Origin: Fumia sp045615345
GTDB lineage: Bacteria > Bacillota > Clostridia > Oscillospirales > Ruminococcaceae
DNA: 32,705 nt
NCBI GenBank assembly: GCA_045615345.1
Contig: JAZLER010000029.1
Coordinates: forward strand, 1-32,705
Direction: 5' to 3'
Part shown: positions 1 to 6,645 of the stretch, piece by piece
Position numbering within the stretch: the stretch's first letter is position 1
How the letters are laid out: each line of letters starts with the position of its first letter
Made by a program: the position numbers and the translations under genes
Notes under the pieces: generated by a model
Told to the model about the DNA's origin: nothing
The model's database searches: none
What the model saw: the letters and a program-made list of their open reading frames with translations, nothing else

Positions 1-11
1 AATCAAAAGCG

Positions 12-296
12 GTGCGTTTTCTTGTATACCTTATACTGACCGCTGTCTGCCTGTGGGGCGTGTTTTACGCTATCTATTGGCGCCGACCTTTTGGTTTTTC
101 TCTGATTTTCTGTGCCATTGTTGGCTTTGTCTACTATGTCATATTTACCGATACCGCCAAAAAGGATAAACTATCAAAAATACTTATTGTCAATGGTTGC
201 TTTATCGCACTTGTATTCCTAATCGCTCTTTCTTGCAACCTGATGTTCAATCCTAGGCACGCACCCCTCCTCAACGGTGGTACAGTTATGTGGTGA
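12..296 (+). CDS. Small integral membrane protein, probably 5'-truncated by the window edge
   Basis: About 94 residues are visible from a GTG at 12. The frame stays open to the window edge and no clear ribosome binding site precedes the GTG, so the real start may lie outside. Three hydrophobic segments are visible (roughly residues 2-22, 26-46 and 56-78), separated by short basic or acidic loops such as RRPF and DTAKKDK. A short polar tail ends in MW and a TGA stop. I do not recognise the family. The reading is a small multi-spanning membrane protein or the C-terminal part of a larger one. No enzyme motif is visible and no function is proposed. Confidence 0.5.
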   Translation: MRFLVYLILTAVCLWGVFYAIYWRRPFGFSLIFCAIVGFVYYVIFTDTAKKDKLSKILIVNGCFIALVFLIALSCNLMFNPRHAPLLNGGTVMW

Positions 297-314
297 TGCT
301 TTATCGACCAAAAC

Positions 315-359
315 AGCAACAGCGTGTTGCTTGTGATTAACTGTCAAGGATGATATAAT
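315..359 (+). promoter_or_regulatory. Promoter and candidate operator of the XRE regulator gene
   Basis: TTGTGA (331-336) and a perfect TATAAT (354-359) are separated by 17 bp. A perfect dyad AGCAACA-gcg-TGTTGCT at 315-331 touches the first base of the -35 box. It is well placed to be an operator, possibly autoregulated by the HTH protein encoded just downstream. The promoter is read from sequence; its binding by that protein is inference. Confidence 0.6.
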
Positions 360-390
360 ACTATTACAATGATAAAAGGCGGTTTTGCAT

Positions 391-1053
391 ATGGAAACAA
401 AAGATATTATTTTAGAACTCAGGACTAAAAAAGGATTATCGCAAGACGAACTTGCTGAAAAGGTGTTTGTAACCCGGCAGGCTGTTTCTCGCTGGGAGAA
501 TGGTGAAACTATACCAAATACCGAAACGCTTAAACTATTATCAAACCTTTTTGATGTTTCTATCAATACACTTCTCGGCTCGCCGAGAGAACTTGTGTGC
601 GAGTGTTGCGGAATGCCTATTGATGACAGTAATATCAGCCATGAAAAAGACGGCGCATTAAACGAAGAATACTGCAAATGGTGCTATGCAGACGGTGAAT
701 ACACACTTGACTTTTTTGAAAAATATAAGGAACTTGGCGGAAAAGAAAAGTTCGAGGAGTTTAAGAGGCAACTCATCCACGAATTTAACACCTTGCTTCA
801 TATTGAGGGTTTGCCCAAGGTTGAAAACCTTAATGTCTTGTCGGGGAGTTTTATCAACCTGGAATATCGACTCCCGAACGGTCAGACCGTAAAATTCCTT
901 GATGATACCGCCACCTATCTTGGCAGTCAACTGGAGTGTGAATTTGGCGGTGGCAGATGCTTTGGTATCGCTGCAAATATGGATTTTTTGCTTGTCTGTA
1001 CTTATGAAGAAAACGGCGAAAATCCAGAGTTGATTATTTACAAAAAGAGATAG
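391..1053 (+). CDS. XRE-family HTH regulator with a zinc-ribbon domain
   Basis: The protein has 220 residues. I chose the ATG at 391 over the in-frame TTG at 385 because AAAGGCGG lies just upstream at good spacing. Residues 1-65 form a classic Cro/C1-type helix-turn-helix (LSQDELAEKVFVTRQAVSRW). Residues about 70-100 carry a putative zinc-ribbon with the cysteine pattern CECCGMP...YCKWCYADGEYT, known from 'putative zinc ribbon' proteins of Firmicutes. The remainder is alpha/beta and unassigned; it may be a ligand or partner domain. It is likely a DNA-binding transcription factor that uses a Zn site for folding or sensing. A terminator (1101-1129) follows directly, so it appears monocistronic. 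Its target is unknown. Confidence 0.85.
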   Translation: METKDIILELRTKKGLSQDELAEKVFVTRQAVSRWENGETIPNTETLKLLSNLFDVSINTLLGSPRELVCECCGMPIDDSNISHEKDGALNEEYCKWCYADGEYTLDFFEKYKELGGKEKFEEFKRQLIHEFNTLLHIEGLPKVENLNVLSGSFINLEYRLPNGQTVKFLDDTATYLGSQLECEFGGGRCFGIAANMDFLLVCTYEENGENPELIIYKKR

Positions 1054-1100
1054 GTAAATTCCAAATTGCTGAACTGAATAGCATATAACTCAAAATTTTG

Positions 1101-1129
1101 AAACAGCACTTTTTCAAGGTGCTGTTTTT
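1101..1129 (+). terminator. Intrinsic terminator after the XRE regulator
   Basis: AACAGCAC (1102-1109) pairs with GTGCTGTT (from 1119) across a 9-nt loop and is followed by a T run. It sits 48 bp after the stop codon of the regulator. Confidence 0.8.
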
Positions 1130-1217
1130 ATTTGTCTTGATTTTTCAAATTGAATGTGAAATAATAATAGACAACAAAGGCACTTGATACTATTCCCTTT
1201 GAATAATAAAAAGTGCT

Positions 1218-1248
1218 GACAACACTGACAACACTTTTTGACAACACT
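1218..1248. repeat. Three direct repeats of GACAACACT
   Basis: Exact 9-mers start at 1218, 1227 and 1240; the first two are adjacent and the third is 4 bp further on. The core CAACAC recurs at about 1293 and inside the hairpin at 1421-1437. This could be an iteron-like binding site or the relic of a coding repeat. It is not a CRISPR array, because it has no spacers of regular length. Confidence 0.7.
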
Positions 1249-1371
1249 TTTCCTGTTGAATGGGTGGAAAGGGTAGAATTTTCGTGCTGAAACAACACGA
1301 AAACGCACTATTTAGACCTAAATTCACGGTAAAAACAAAAGTGATGTTAGAGTGGGAATAATAATGTATTT

Positions 1372-1400
1372 AAAAAAGCCCTTTTTCAAGGGCTTTTTTT
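1372..1400 (+). terminator. Intrinsic terminator with no recognisable gene upstream
   Basis: A 10-bp AAAAGCCCTT/AAGGGCTTTT stem with a short loop is followed by seven T. No open reading frame ends before it, which suggests a non-coding transcript or a deleted gene upstream. Confidence 0.75.
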
Positions 1401-1467
1401 GATGCTTTAATATAGTTTTGGCAACACAAAGTGTTGTTAATTTTTTCACCGAATTCAACAAAATATA

Positions 1468-1496
1468 TTGTAAAATTTATAAATTGATGCTATAAT
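1468..1496 (+). promoter_or_regulatory. Sigma-A promoter of the candidate ncRNA at 1503-1721
   Basis: TTGTAA (1468-1473) is followed by exactly 17 bp and a perfect TATAAT (1491-1496). This predicts a start at about 1503, which is also the first base of the RNA's closing helix. Confidence 0.75.
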
Positions 1497-1502
1497 ATAT
1501 GC

Positions 1503-1721
1503 GCTACAACTTTTAACAACTGTCAATAAATGGCAGTCATCTAATTGAATAAAGTTACACTGGAGAGGTACGCTATTTGTAAAAAGCGTACACTCTTGTT
1601 TCATTATACTCTTAAGTGTACCTTTAGATGTTATGTTAAAAGTGTGTAGCAACATTCGAAACGGAGTCACTGAGTTTTTTGGTGCGTAGTTTCTCTTTAA
1701 AAGGGAGCTACGCACTTTTTT
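1503..1721 (+). ncRNA. Candidate structured non-coding RNA, about 219 nt, family not assigned
   Basis: A promoter precedes it, a strong terminator ends it, and no ORF lies inside. The helices nest. The closing stem is 1503-1518 with 1634-1650 (GCUACA / UGUAGC at the outer end, with one bulge). A small hairpin CUGUC/GGCAG lies at 1520-1536. Then CAUCUAA (1538-1544) pairs with UUAGAUG (1624-1630), and UACACU (1556-1561) with AGUGUA (1615-1620). The apical stem GAGAGGUACGCU (1563-1574) pairs with AGCGUAC-a-CUCUU (1585-1597) around a 10-nt loop. A roughly 30-nt linker leads to the terminator. Length, architecture and lineage make 6S RNA and the clostridial raiA/ClosRNA class the first candidates, but I cannot confirm either. 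Confidence 0.65.
1682..1721 (+). terminator. Terminator of the candidate ncRNA
   Basis: GTGCGTAG (1682-1689) pairs with CTACGCAC (1708-1715), followed by TTTTTT. It ends only 12 bp before the truncated permease remnant. Confidence 0.85.
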
Positions 1722-1733
1722 AATTAGCGGAGT

Positions 1734-2114
1734 ATGTTCTTTTTCATCGCAATGTTTTTAAGTCCCGTTGCACAGCTTGTTCCCGGTTGCACTACTGCGG
1801 CGGCACTTATATATGTAGGTTTTCTGATGCTTGGCTCGGTAAAAAATATTGACTGGGAAAACTTAAAAATTGCAATCCCTGCTTTCCTGACCCTTGACGT
1901 AATGCCCTTTACATATAACATTTCATACGGAATCGCTTTCGGACTTTTTTCTTATATTGTCATCAGTGTTTTCTGCGGCGATTTCAAAAAAATCAAAGCA
2001 AGCTCCTGGATTATCGCAGGACTGTTTGTTGCAATGTTACTCCCACTCATTAAAATAAAAAAGCCCCGAATTCGGTTTTTTTGTTTTGCAAGAAATGCAA
2101 TATTTTTCATGTAA
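1734..2114 (+). pseudogene. C-terminal remnant of an AzgA/PbuG-type NCS2 purine permease
   Basis: About the first 105 codons read like the last quarter of an AzgA-family hypoxanthine/guanine permease: LSPVAQLVPGCTTAAALIYVG, then a segment ending DVMPFTYNISYGIAFGLFSY and a final hydrophobic helix. Members of the family have about 430 residues, so roughly the first three quarters are missing. No part of it is found upstream, where the ncRNA terminator sits instead. The reading frame then runs through a terminator-like hairpin and ends in a nonsensical basic tail, so the natural stop is also lost. There is no convincing ribosome binding site. The 5' part was probably deleted. The upstream RNA could have been left next to it by the same event. 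Confidence 0.75.
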
Positions 2115-2123
2115 AAATAACAA

Positions 2124-2152
2124 TTTCACTTAAAGCTACGATATGATACAAT
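2124..2152 (+). promoter_or_regulatory. Probable promoter of the M14 peptidase / sialidase-like operon
   Basis: TTTCAC (2124-2129) and TACAAT (2147-2152) are separated by 17 bp, predicting a start near 2159. This supports the ATG at 2191 over the upstream in-frame ATG at 2143, which would lie before the transcript begins. Confidence 0.45.
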
Positions 2153-2190
2153 ATAAAAGTAAGATAAAATCTTTAATCAGGAGTGATTTT

Positions 2191-3387
2191 ATGGCATATT
2201 TAACAGGGCAGACCGAACAAGGCAACTGCCGGGTTATTGGAGTAAAAAACGGCATAATAGAATGTGAGCCACAGCTTACCGAAAAGGTTATCCGTGAAGG
2301 AAATACAAATCAATGGCATTTGTGGCACGCCCGTATTGAGGGTAAAAAAGGCGAAAAGGTTAAAATCTTACTCCATTGGCCTAAATTTGACCCTGAGCTT
2401 GTGGCAGACGAATACAAAAACGCCGCAAACTACGATATCAATTGGAAATCTTTTGCAAGGCCTGCGCAGGATGCTGTTTTTATAAGCACAGACCGCCTTA
2501 TATGGACAAGAATCGAAGATATAACCCTTGATGATCACGACCTTTACTGGGAGGTGGAACTCCCTGCTGATACCTGTTATTTTGCAGTAACTTTATACTA
2601 CACACCCGAAATGCTTAAAAAACTTGTCAAGGACCTTAACGGAAACCCTTATGTAAAACAGGAAATTATAGGAAATGACTACCTTGGCGATAAAATAAAT
2701 GCTTTCACAGTAACCGATTTTTCTGTCCCTGCCGACAAAAAGACGGGTGTTTTCTTTACTGCCGCTCAGCATTGCAGTGAGTTTAACGGGTGTCACCTTT
2801 GTGATTTTGCAATGCGTTATTTAAGCAGTGACGATGAAAGAGCAAAAGAACTCCGTCAGAAATATGTATACTTCTTTGTTCCCGTTGCAAGCGTAAGTGC
2901 CTGGCGTCAGGGACTTGGCGTTCATCCTTCGGGCATTAACCCCAACCGTGACTGGATAAATCTTGAGCTTCCCTCAACAAACGCTATTCACAACTGGCTC
3001 ACCACCTTGAATCCCGTTCCAGCTATTCTTTTTGACCTTCACAGCGGACTTGCAAACTATGGCGACTGGGTAAATTGCCAGGGTATCGGTGTTTTCCCCG
3101 ACCTTCCCGAAGAAAAAGTCAACGAACAAAAGAGATTTATAGACTTAGTTTTTGAAACCTGTGATTTTCTTCCCACTTGCCGTTACTGGGACCAGTTTGG
3201 TGCCAACCCCCATTGTTTTGACGGATATGGTTATAATTATGGCCAGGTTGAATGCTTTGAAATTTCTATGTACGCCATGTATGACCGTGAAGCGGGTCAT
3301 CACTTTCCTATAGACCAATCAAGAATTAAACGCTTTACATATCAACTTCTTAATACCATTGATGCTTTTTTCGAAAGCAAGGAGTAG
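2191..3387 (+). CDS. M14-family zinc carboxypeptidase-like protein
   Basis: The protein has 398 residues. The ATG at 2191 is preceded by AGGAG at good distance. Residues 1-165 look like a beta-sandwich N-domain, as in several M14-like proteins. From about 170 the M14 catalytic fold shows its zinc and substrate motifs: HCSE (H194, E197), GINPNRD (248-254), FDLHSG with the third zinc ligand H284, and a late acidic pair E354/E357 (VECFEIS) fitting the catalytic glutamate. There is no signal peptide, so it should act in the cytoplasm. The family removes C-terminal residues or deacylates small amide substrates. The stop is 5 bp before the sialidase-like gene, so the two are co-transcribed and probably share a substrate. 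The exact substrate is unknown. Confidence 0.8.
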   Translation: MAYLTGQTEQGNCRVIGVKNGIIECEPQLTEKVIREGNTNQWHLWHARIEGKKGEKVKILLHWPKFDPELVADEYKNAANYDINWKSFARPAQDAVFISTDRLIWTRIEDITLDDHDLYWEVELPADTCYFAVTLYYTPEMLKKLVKDLNGNPYVKQEIIGNDYLGDKINAFTVTDFSVPADKKTGVFFTAAQHCSEFNGCHLCDFAMRYLSSDDERAKELRQKYVYFFVPVASVSAWRQGLGVHPSGINPNRDWINLELPSTNAIHNWLTTLNPVPAILFDLHSGLANYGDWVNCQGIGVFPDLPEEKVNEQKRFIDLVFETCDFLPTCRYWDQFGANPHCFDGYGYNYGQVECFEISMYAMYDREAGHHFPIDQSRIKRFTYQLLNTIDAFFESKE

Positions 3388-3392
3388 CCATT

Positions 3393-4571
3393 ATGAAAAA
3401 AGAATTATTTGTAAAAGACTTTACTGAAGATAAAGACTGTTCTTTAAATCCACCAAATTTTTATACCGGGAAGGACGCAAACAATGAGTATTTCAACCGC
3501 AAAAATCGTGCGTGGCAGAGTGCCCCTTGCGTAACCAAAACCCAAAACGGCAGAATTTTCTGTACATTCAGTGGTGACAACTCCGATGTTGGTGATGAAT
3601 GCCCCAATAACTACAATATCCTGATTTACAGTGACGACAACGGCGAAACTTGGGTTGAAAACGCTTTAATTATCGACCATCCTGACTCTGTCCGCATTCA
3701 CGGCCCGATTATGTTCTATGCACCCGATGGGGTTCTGTGGCTTTTCTGGGGACAGTCCTATATCTACTGGGACTCAAGAGCAGGCGTATGGGCTGTTACC
3801 TGTGATAACCCCGATGCTGATGAACTTGTCTGGTCCGAGCCCAGAAGAATCTGTCACGGCGTTATGGCAACCCCTCCCATTATGACTAAAAAAGGGGAAT
3901 TTCTGCTCCCCGTATGCATCTGGAAAAACATCACAAGACATCATTTCAACCATTTTCCCGAGCTTGAATACAGTTGTGTTTATGCATCAACCGACAATGG
4001 CAAGACCTTTACTTTGAGGGGAAAATCTTATGACCCCGATACCACTTTTGACGAAAACACTTTAGCAGAACTTCCCGATGGAAAACTTCTTATGACACAG
4101 CGTGATGAGGCAGCTATTTCCATCTGTCATTCAACTGACGGCGGTTATACTTGGTCCACCCCGAGAAAACTTATGGACCATATTTCTTCAAGAAGTTACC
4201 TTGCAACCTTCCCGAGCGGAAATGTTTTGCTTGTAACAAATGACCCCGAAGGCATCGAAGAAGGTCGTTCAAGAATGACAGCATTCCTTTCAAAAGATGG
4301 TGGAGAAACTTTCCCTCACAAGCTTTTGCTTTATAGAGAACCCAACGTTTCTTATCCTGCAGGTATTGTGATGGAGGACGGCAGAGCACTTGTTTCATTT
4401 GACAGAAATCGCTATACCGACAGCGAAATGTATATGTCTTCATTCACGGAAGAAGACATTTTAGCAGGCAAATGTATAACAAAAGGCTCATATCCTTCAA
4501 AACTCATTTTCAAAGCCGACAATGCCCACGGCGGCGCAGAAAAAGTTTTTGAAGACGGAACAACATGGTAA
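3393..4571 (+). CDS. BNR/Asp-box sialidase-like glycosidase
   Basis: The protein has 392 residues and starts with ATG after AAGGAG, 5 bp past the upstream stop. Four Asp-box repeats (S-x-D-x-G-x-T-W/F) are visible: SDDNGETW (80-87), STDNGKTF (199-206), STDGGYTW (247-254) and SKDGGETF (300-307). They are spread as in a six-bladed propeller of the exo-alpha-sialidase / BNR_2 type. A sialidase-like signature YPAGIVMEDGRALVSFDRNR occupies 321-340. There is no signal peptide or cell-wall anchor, so it should act on short imported glycans or an unrelated sugar rather than on mucins outside. Pairing with an M14 peptidase-like protein is unusual. The family fold is confident; true sialidase activity is not, because I could not verify the full arginine triad and nucleophile. 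Confidence 0.8.
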   Translation: MKKELFVKDFTEDKDCSLNPPNFYTGKDANNEYFNRKNRAWQSAPCVTKTQNGRIFCTFSGDNSDVGDECPNNYNILIYSDDNGETWVENALIIDHPDSVRIHGPIMFYAPDGVLWLFWGQSYIYWDSRAGVWAVTCDNPDADELVWSEPRRICHGVMATPPIMTKKGEFLLPVCIWKNITRHHFNHFPELEYSCVYASTDNGKTFTLRGKSYDPDTTFDENTLAELPDGKLLMTQRDEAAISICHSTDGGYTWSTPRKLMDHISSRSYLATFPSGNVLLVTNDPEGIEEGRSRMTAFLSKDGGETFPHKLLLYREPNVSYPAGIVMEDGRALVSFDRNRYTDSEMYMSSFTEEDILAGKCITKGSYPSKLIFKADNAHGGAEKVFEDGTTW

Positions 4572-4573
4572 TA

Positions 4574-4610
4574 AAAACAGCTTGAAATCACTTGGTTTCA
4601 AGCTGTTTTT
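4574..4610. terminator. Bidirectional terminator between convergent genes
   Basis: AACAGCTTGAAA pairs with TTTCAAGCTGTT (12 bp) around an 8-nt loop, with A and T runs on the two sides. It ends the plus-strand sialidase operon. On the minus strand it overlaps the last codons of the 57-residue gene. Confidence 0.9.
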
Positions 4611-4761
4611 CGCATATGCTTCTTTGCGTTACGATAGTAACCAGAGTGTCCCCAAGTTGCACTAAGACTGACGCAAGTAAAGTCAGTTGCTCATCATTCA
4701 GTTTACAGGACAAAGTATTTGCAACAGCTGTAACAAACGCAGTAAGTTCACAGGAATTCAT
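4588..4761 (-). CDS. 57-residue small protein, resembling a clostridial DUF6774-like family
   Basis: The ATG at 4761 follows GGTGAT at usable spacing. The product starts MNSCELTAFVTAVANTLSCK and continues LNDEQLTLLASVLVQLGDTL, then VTIVTQRSICEKQLETK. This is a hydrophobic helical protein with conserved-looking motifs: MNSC at the start, a central LGDTL and a QRSxC end. I associate the pattern with a short uncharacterised clostridial family (DUF6774, from memory). The final dozen codons lie within the convergent terminator hairpin, so the gene uses the terminator as coding sequence. Function is unknown. The plus-strand reading of the same stretch is less protein-like and is judged a shadow. 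Confidence 0.65.
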   Translation of the reverse strand: MNSCELTAFVTAVANTLSCKLNDEQLTLLASVLVQLGDTLVTIVTQRSICEKQLETK

Positions 4762-4821
4762 ATCATCACCAGTACATTTAATGAAAATATTTAAATCTTT
4801 GTTACCTTTTTATTAAATCGA

Positions 4822-4850
4822 TTGACTTTGTTTTGATTTCGGGATATTAT
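4822..4850 (+). promoter_or_regulatory. Sigma-A promoter of the membrane zinc-ribbon gene
   Basis: TTGACT (4822-4827) is followed by 17 bp and TATTAT (4845-4850), predicting a start near 4857. This rules out the in-frame ATG at 4833 as the translation start. Confidence 0.75.
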
Positions 4851-4883
4851 GTATATCAGCAAATGATATCCGGAGGGGATTTT

Positions 4884-5276
4884 TTGAATCAGTTTGGTAA
4901 TTTTATGCGAGGCAGATATGGCCTTGATCAGTTTTCCTTTGCGCTCATTATAATGGGCGGTGTATCTACCCTTATCAGTTCTTTTGTAAACTCAAAAATT
5001 CTTTATGCTGTCGCTATTGTCCTGTATGGTTACAGCCTTTTCAGGGTTTTTTCAAGAAATATTGAAGCAAGAAGAAAAGAATACCGTGTTTTCTTAAAGG
5101 TATGGAGTCCCATTCAGAAGAAAATAAGAGAGCACAAAATGCGTTCGATGGACAAGAGTCATTCTTATTTTAAATGTCCTAAATGCAAACAGCATGTGCG
5201 TGTGCTAAAGGGTGTCGGAAAAATCGAAATCACCTGTCCGAAATGCTTAAATACCTTTATAAGAAAAAGTAAGTAA
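4884..5276 (+). CDS. Membrane protein with C-terminal zinc ribbon
   Basis: The protein has 130 residues if it starts at the TTG at 4884, which has a strong GGAGGGG five bases upstream. Longer starts lie before the predicted transcription start. The N-terminal part has two adjacent hydrophobic segments (roughly 18-36 and 38-54, GGVSTLISSFVNSKILYAVAI), followed by a basic stretch. The C-terminus is a zinc ribbon with two CPKC knuckles (FKCPKCKQ...ITCPKCLN). This layout, a membrane hairpin plus a small zinc finger, is common in uncharacterised clostridial proteins. It may bind nucleic acid or a partner at the membrane; no function is known. It lies immediately upstream of the riboswitch promoter but is a separate transcription unit. 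Confidence 0.75.
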   Translation: MNQFGNFMRGRYGLDQFSFALIIMGGVSTLISSFVNSKILYAVAIVLYGYSLFRVFSRNIEARRKEYRVFLKVWSPIQKKIREHKMRSMDKSHSYFKCPKCKQHVRVLKGVGKIEITCPKCLNTFIRKSK

Positions 5277-5280
5277 AATA

Positions 5281-5309
5281 TTGACAAAATTTATTTTTTC
5301 GCTTATACT
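5281..5309 (+). promoter_or_regulatory. Sigma-A promoter of the riboswitch / sodium-pump operon
   Basis: TTGACA (5281-5286) and TATACT (5304-5309) are separated by 17 bp. The -35 box begins 4 bp after the upstream stop codon. Transcription should start near 5316, giving a leader of about 190 nt. Confidence 0.85.
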
Positions 5310-5337
5310 GTTAGAGTACGAAAAATCAGATTTTCTT

Positions 5338-5446
5338 ATAAAAGGGAGTAGCAGGCGGTCTTTGACCGTAGTCTTCGGCGTCAGTACGATTTTAAAATCC
5401 GCTGGGACTTATGAAGTACTAAGTACTTTTACAGCAAGACTTTTAT
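5338..5446 (+). ncRNA. yybP-ykoY (Mn2+-sensing) riboswitch aptamer
   Basis: The hallmark L1 motif GGGAGUAGC lies at 5344-5352 and the second conserved arm ends in AGCAAGAC (5433-5440). Helix P1 is AUAAAAG (5338-5344) with CUUUUAU (5440-5446). A GUCAGUACG segment and an AUUUUAAAAU hairpin lie between, as in the Lactococcus aptamer I remember. This class binds Mn2+ and usually controls Mn exporters, P-type ATPases or TerC-like proteins. The 3' strand of P1 is shared with the 5' arm of the terminator that follows. Ligand binding should therefore prevent termination and switch expression on. Confidence 0.88.
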
Positions 5447-5479
5447 TATGGCACAGGTCATAATGGAAGTCTTATTTTT
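5436..5479 (+). terminator. Riboswitch expression-platform terminator
   Basis: AAGACTT (5436-5442) and ATTATG (5445-5450) pair with CATAAT (5459-5464) and AAGTCTT (5467-5473), followed by ATTTTT. The 5' arm overlaps the 3' strand of aptamer helix P1, so the two folds exclude each other. Confidence 0.85.
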
Positions 5480-5505
5480 GTAAAAATTTTCAGGAGGTCT
5501 TTAAA

Positions 5506-6633
5506 ATGTCATTCAACCTTGGCGAACTCATACCACTCTTTTCTCTTGATATGAACTGGGATCTTTTCCCGAAACAGGTTATCATGTGGATTATCGGTGG
5601 TGTACTCATTTATCTTGCAATCAAAAAAGAAATGGAACCCGCTTTGCTCTTGCCTATGGGCTTTGGTGCAATTCTTGTAAACCTTCCCTTTTCCGGTGCT
5701 ATCGGTGAAGAAGGCGTTATCAGCGTATTGTTCGATGCAGGTATTGCAAACGAACTTTTCCCGCTTTTACTCTTCATTGGTATCGGTGCGATGATTGACT
5801 TCTCACCACTTTTGTCAAACCCCAAAATGATGCTTTTCGGTGCGGCAGCACAGTTTGGTATATTTATGACTTTCAGCCTTTCGGCACTGTTCTTCCCCGA
5901 ACTTAAAGATGCTGCTTCTATTTCTATCATCGGTGCAGCAGATGGTCCTACATCTATCTTTGTTGCAAATGAGCTTGGTTCTAACTTTACGGGAGCTATT
6001 ATGGTAGCGGCTTACTCATATATGGCGCTTGTTCCTATTATTCAGCCCCCTGTAATCCGTCTTATGACCACTAAAAAAGAGCGTCTTATCCGTATGGAAT
6101 ATCAGGCTCGTCCCGTTTCAAAAACAACAAAAATCCTCTTCCCTGTTATCGTTACTTTGGTTGTAGGTCTTATCACACCCGCTTCTGTAGCACTCGTAGG
6201 ATTTTTGATGTTCGGTAACCTTTTGAGAGAATGTGGTGTATTAAATTCCCTTTCCGATACTGCGCAGAATGCTCTCGCAAATACAGTTACAATTTTCCTC
6301 GGTATCTCGATTTCACTCAAGATGGAAGCTACTGCTTTCCTTGATCCCAACACCTTGCTTATTATGGGACTCGGACTTTTCGCATTTATCTTTGATACAG
6401 TAGGCGGCGTTCTTTTTGCAAAAGTATTGAACCTTTTCAGCAAGAAGAAGGTAAACCCCATGATTGGTGCTGCAGGTATCTCTGCATTCCCTATGTCTGC
6501 GCGTGTTGTTCATAAAATGGGACTTAAAGAAGACCCCGAAAACTTCCTTTTGATGCATTCAATCGGTGCAAATGTATCAGGTCAGGTTGCATCTGTTATT
6601 GCAGGTGGTTTCTTGCTTAATATGATGTTGTAA
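5506..6633 (+). CDS. OadB/GcdB/MmdB-like sodium-pump beta subunit (orphan)
   Basis: The protein has 375 residues, the usual length of the beta subunit of Na+-translocating decarboxylases, and starts after CAGGAGG. It is a very hydrophobic membrane protein with the signature re-entrant segment IIGAADGPTSIF (D146 corresponds to the essential aspartate of OadB) and the late segment HSIGANVSGQVASVIAGG (N356, G359) typical of region VIII. In complete pumps this subunit couples decarboxylation of a carboxybiotin to Na+ export. No carboxyltransferase alpha subunit and no biotin carrier protein are encoded nearby, only a tiny OadG-like protein. It is controlled by a Mn2+-type riboswitch, so it may have been repurposed for metal or Na+ transport. 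The family is confident; the ion is inferred. Confidence 0.88.
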   Translation: MSFNLGELIPLFSLDMNWDLFPKQVIMWIIGGVLIYLAIKKEMEPALLLPMGFGAILVNLPFSGAIGEEGVISVLFDAGIANELFPLLLFIGIGAMIDFSPLLSNPKMMLFGAAAQFGIFMTFSLSALFFPELKDAASISIIGAADGPTSIFVANELGSNFTGAIMVAAYSYMALVPIIQPPVIRLMTTKKERLIRMEYQARPVSKTTKILFPVIVTLVVGLITPASVALVGFLMFGNLLRECGVLNSLSDTAQNALANTVTIFLGISISLKMEATAFLDPNTLLIMGLGLFAFIFDTVGGVLFAKVLNLFSKKKVNPMIGAAGISAFPMSARVVHKMGLKEDPENFLLMHSIGANVSGQVASVIAGGFLLNMML

Positions 6634-6645
6634 AGGAGAAATAAT

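Larger units (their letters stand above)
1130..1467. other. Gene-free stretch with direct repeats and two orphan terminators
   Basis: No plausible coding sequence is seen on either strand. The stretch contains three copies of GACAACACT (1218-1226, 1227-1235, 1240-1248). A hairpin TTTTCGTG/CACGAAAA lies at 1279-1303. A terminator AAAAGCCCTT/AAGGGCTTTT with a long T run lies at 1372-1400, and a second hairpin GCAACAC-aaa-GTGTTGT with a T run at 1421-1446. A weak promoter-like pair TTGATT / AATAAT with 17-bp spacing lies near 1138-1166. It could be a decayed gene or mobile-element remnant, or an unstable small RNA ending at 1400. Confidence 0.5.

Noticed and set aside
1218..1248. Possible CRISPR or iteron array
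   Set aside because: There are only three 9-bp repeats with irregular spacing and no spacers; kept only as a direct repeat.
1114..1308. Minus-strand ORF of 64 codons across the GACAACACT repeats
   Set aside because: It is Cys/Gln-rich only because of the DNA repeats and has no clear start signal; it could be a relic but is not supported as a gene.
1455..1715. Minus-strand ORF of 86 codons
   Set aside because: It is antisense to the candidate ncRNA and its promoter; it has no binding site and a nonsense-like composition.
4592..4816. Plus-strand ORF of 74 codons after the sialidase gene
   Set aside because: It begins inside the terminator loop, has no ribosome binding site and is Ser/Cys-rich in a way typical of a shadow; the minus-strand 57-residue frame is more protein-like.
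5281..5463. Plus-strand ORF of 60 codons before the OadB-like gene
   Set aside because: It lies entirely in the promoter and riboswitch sequence and starts on the -35 box.
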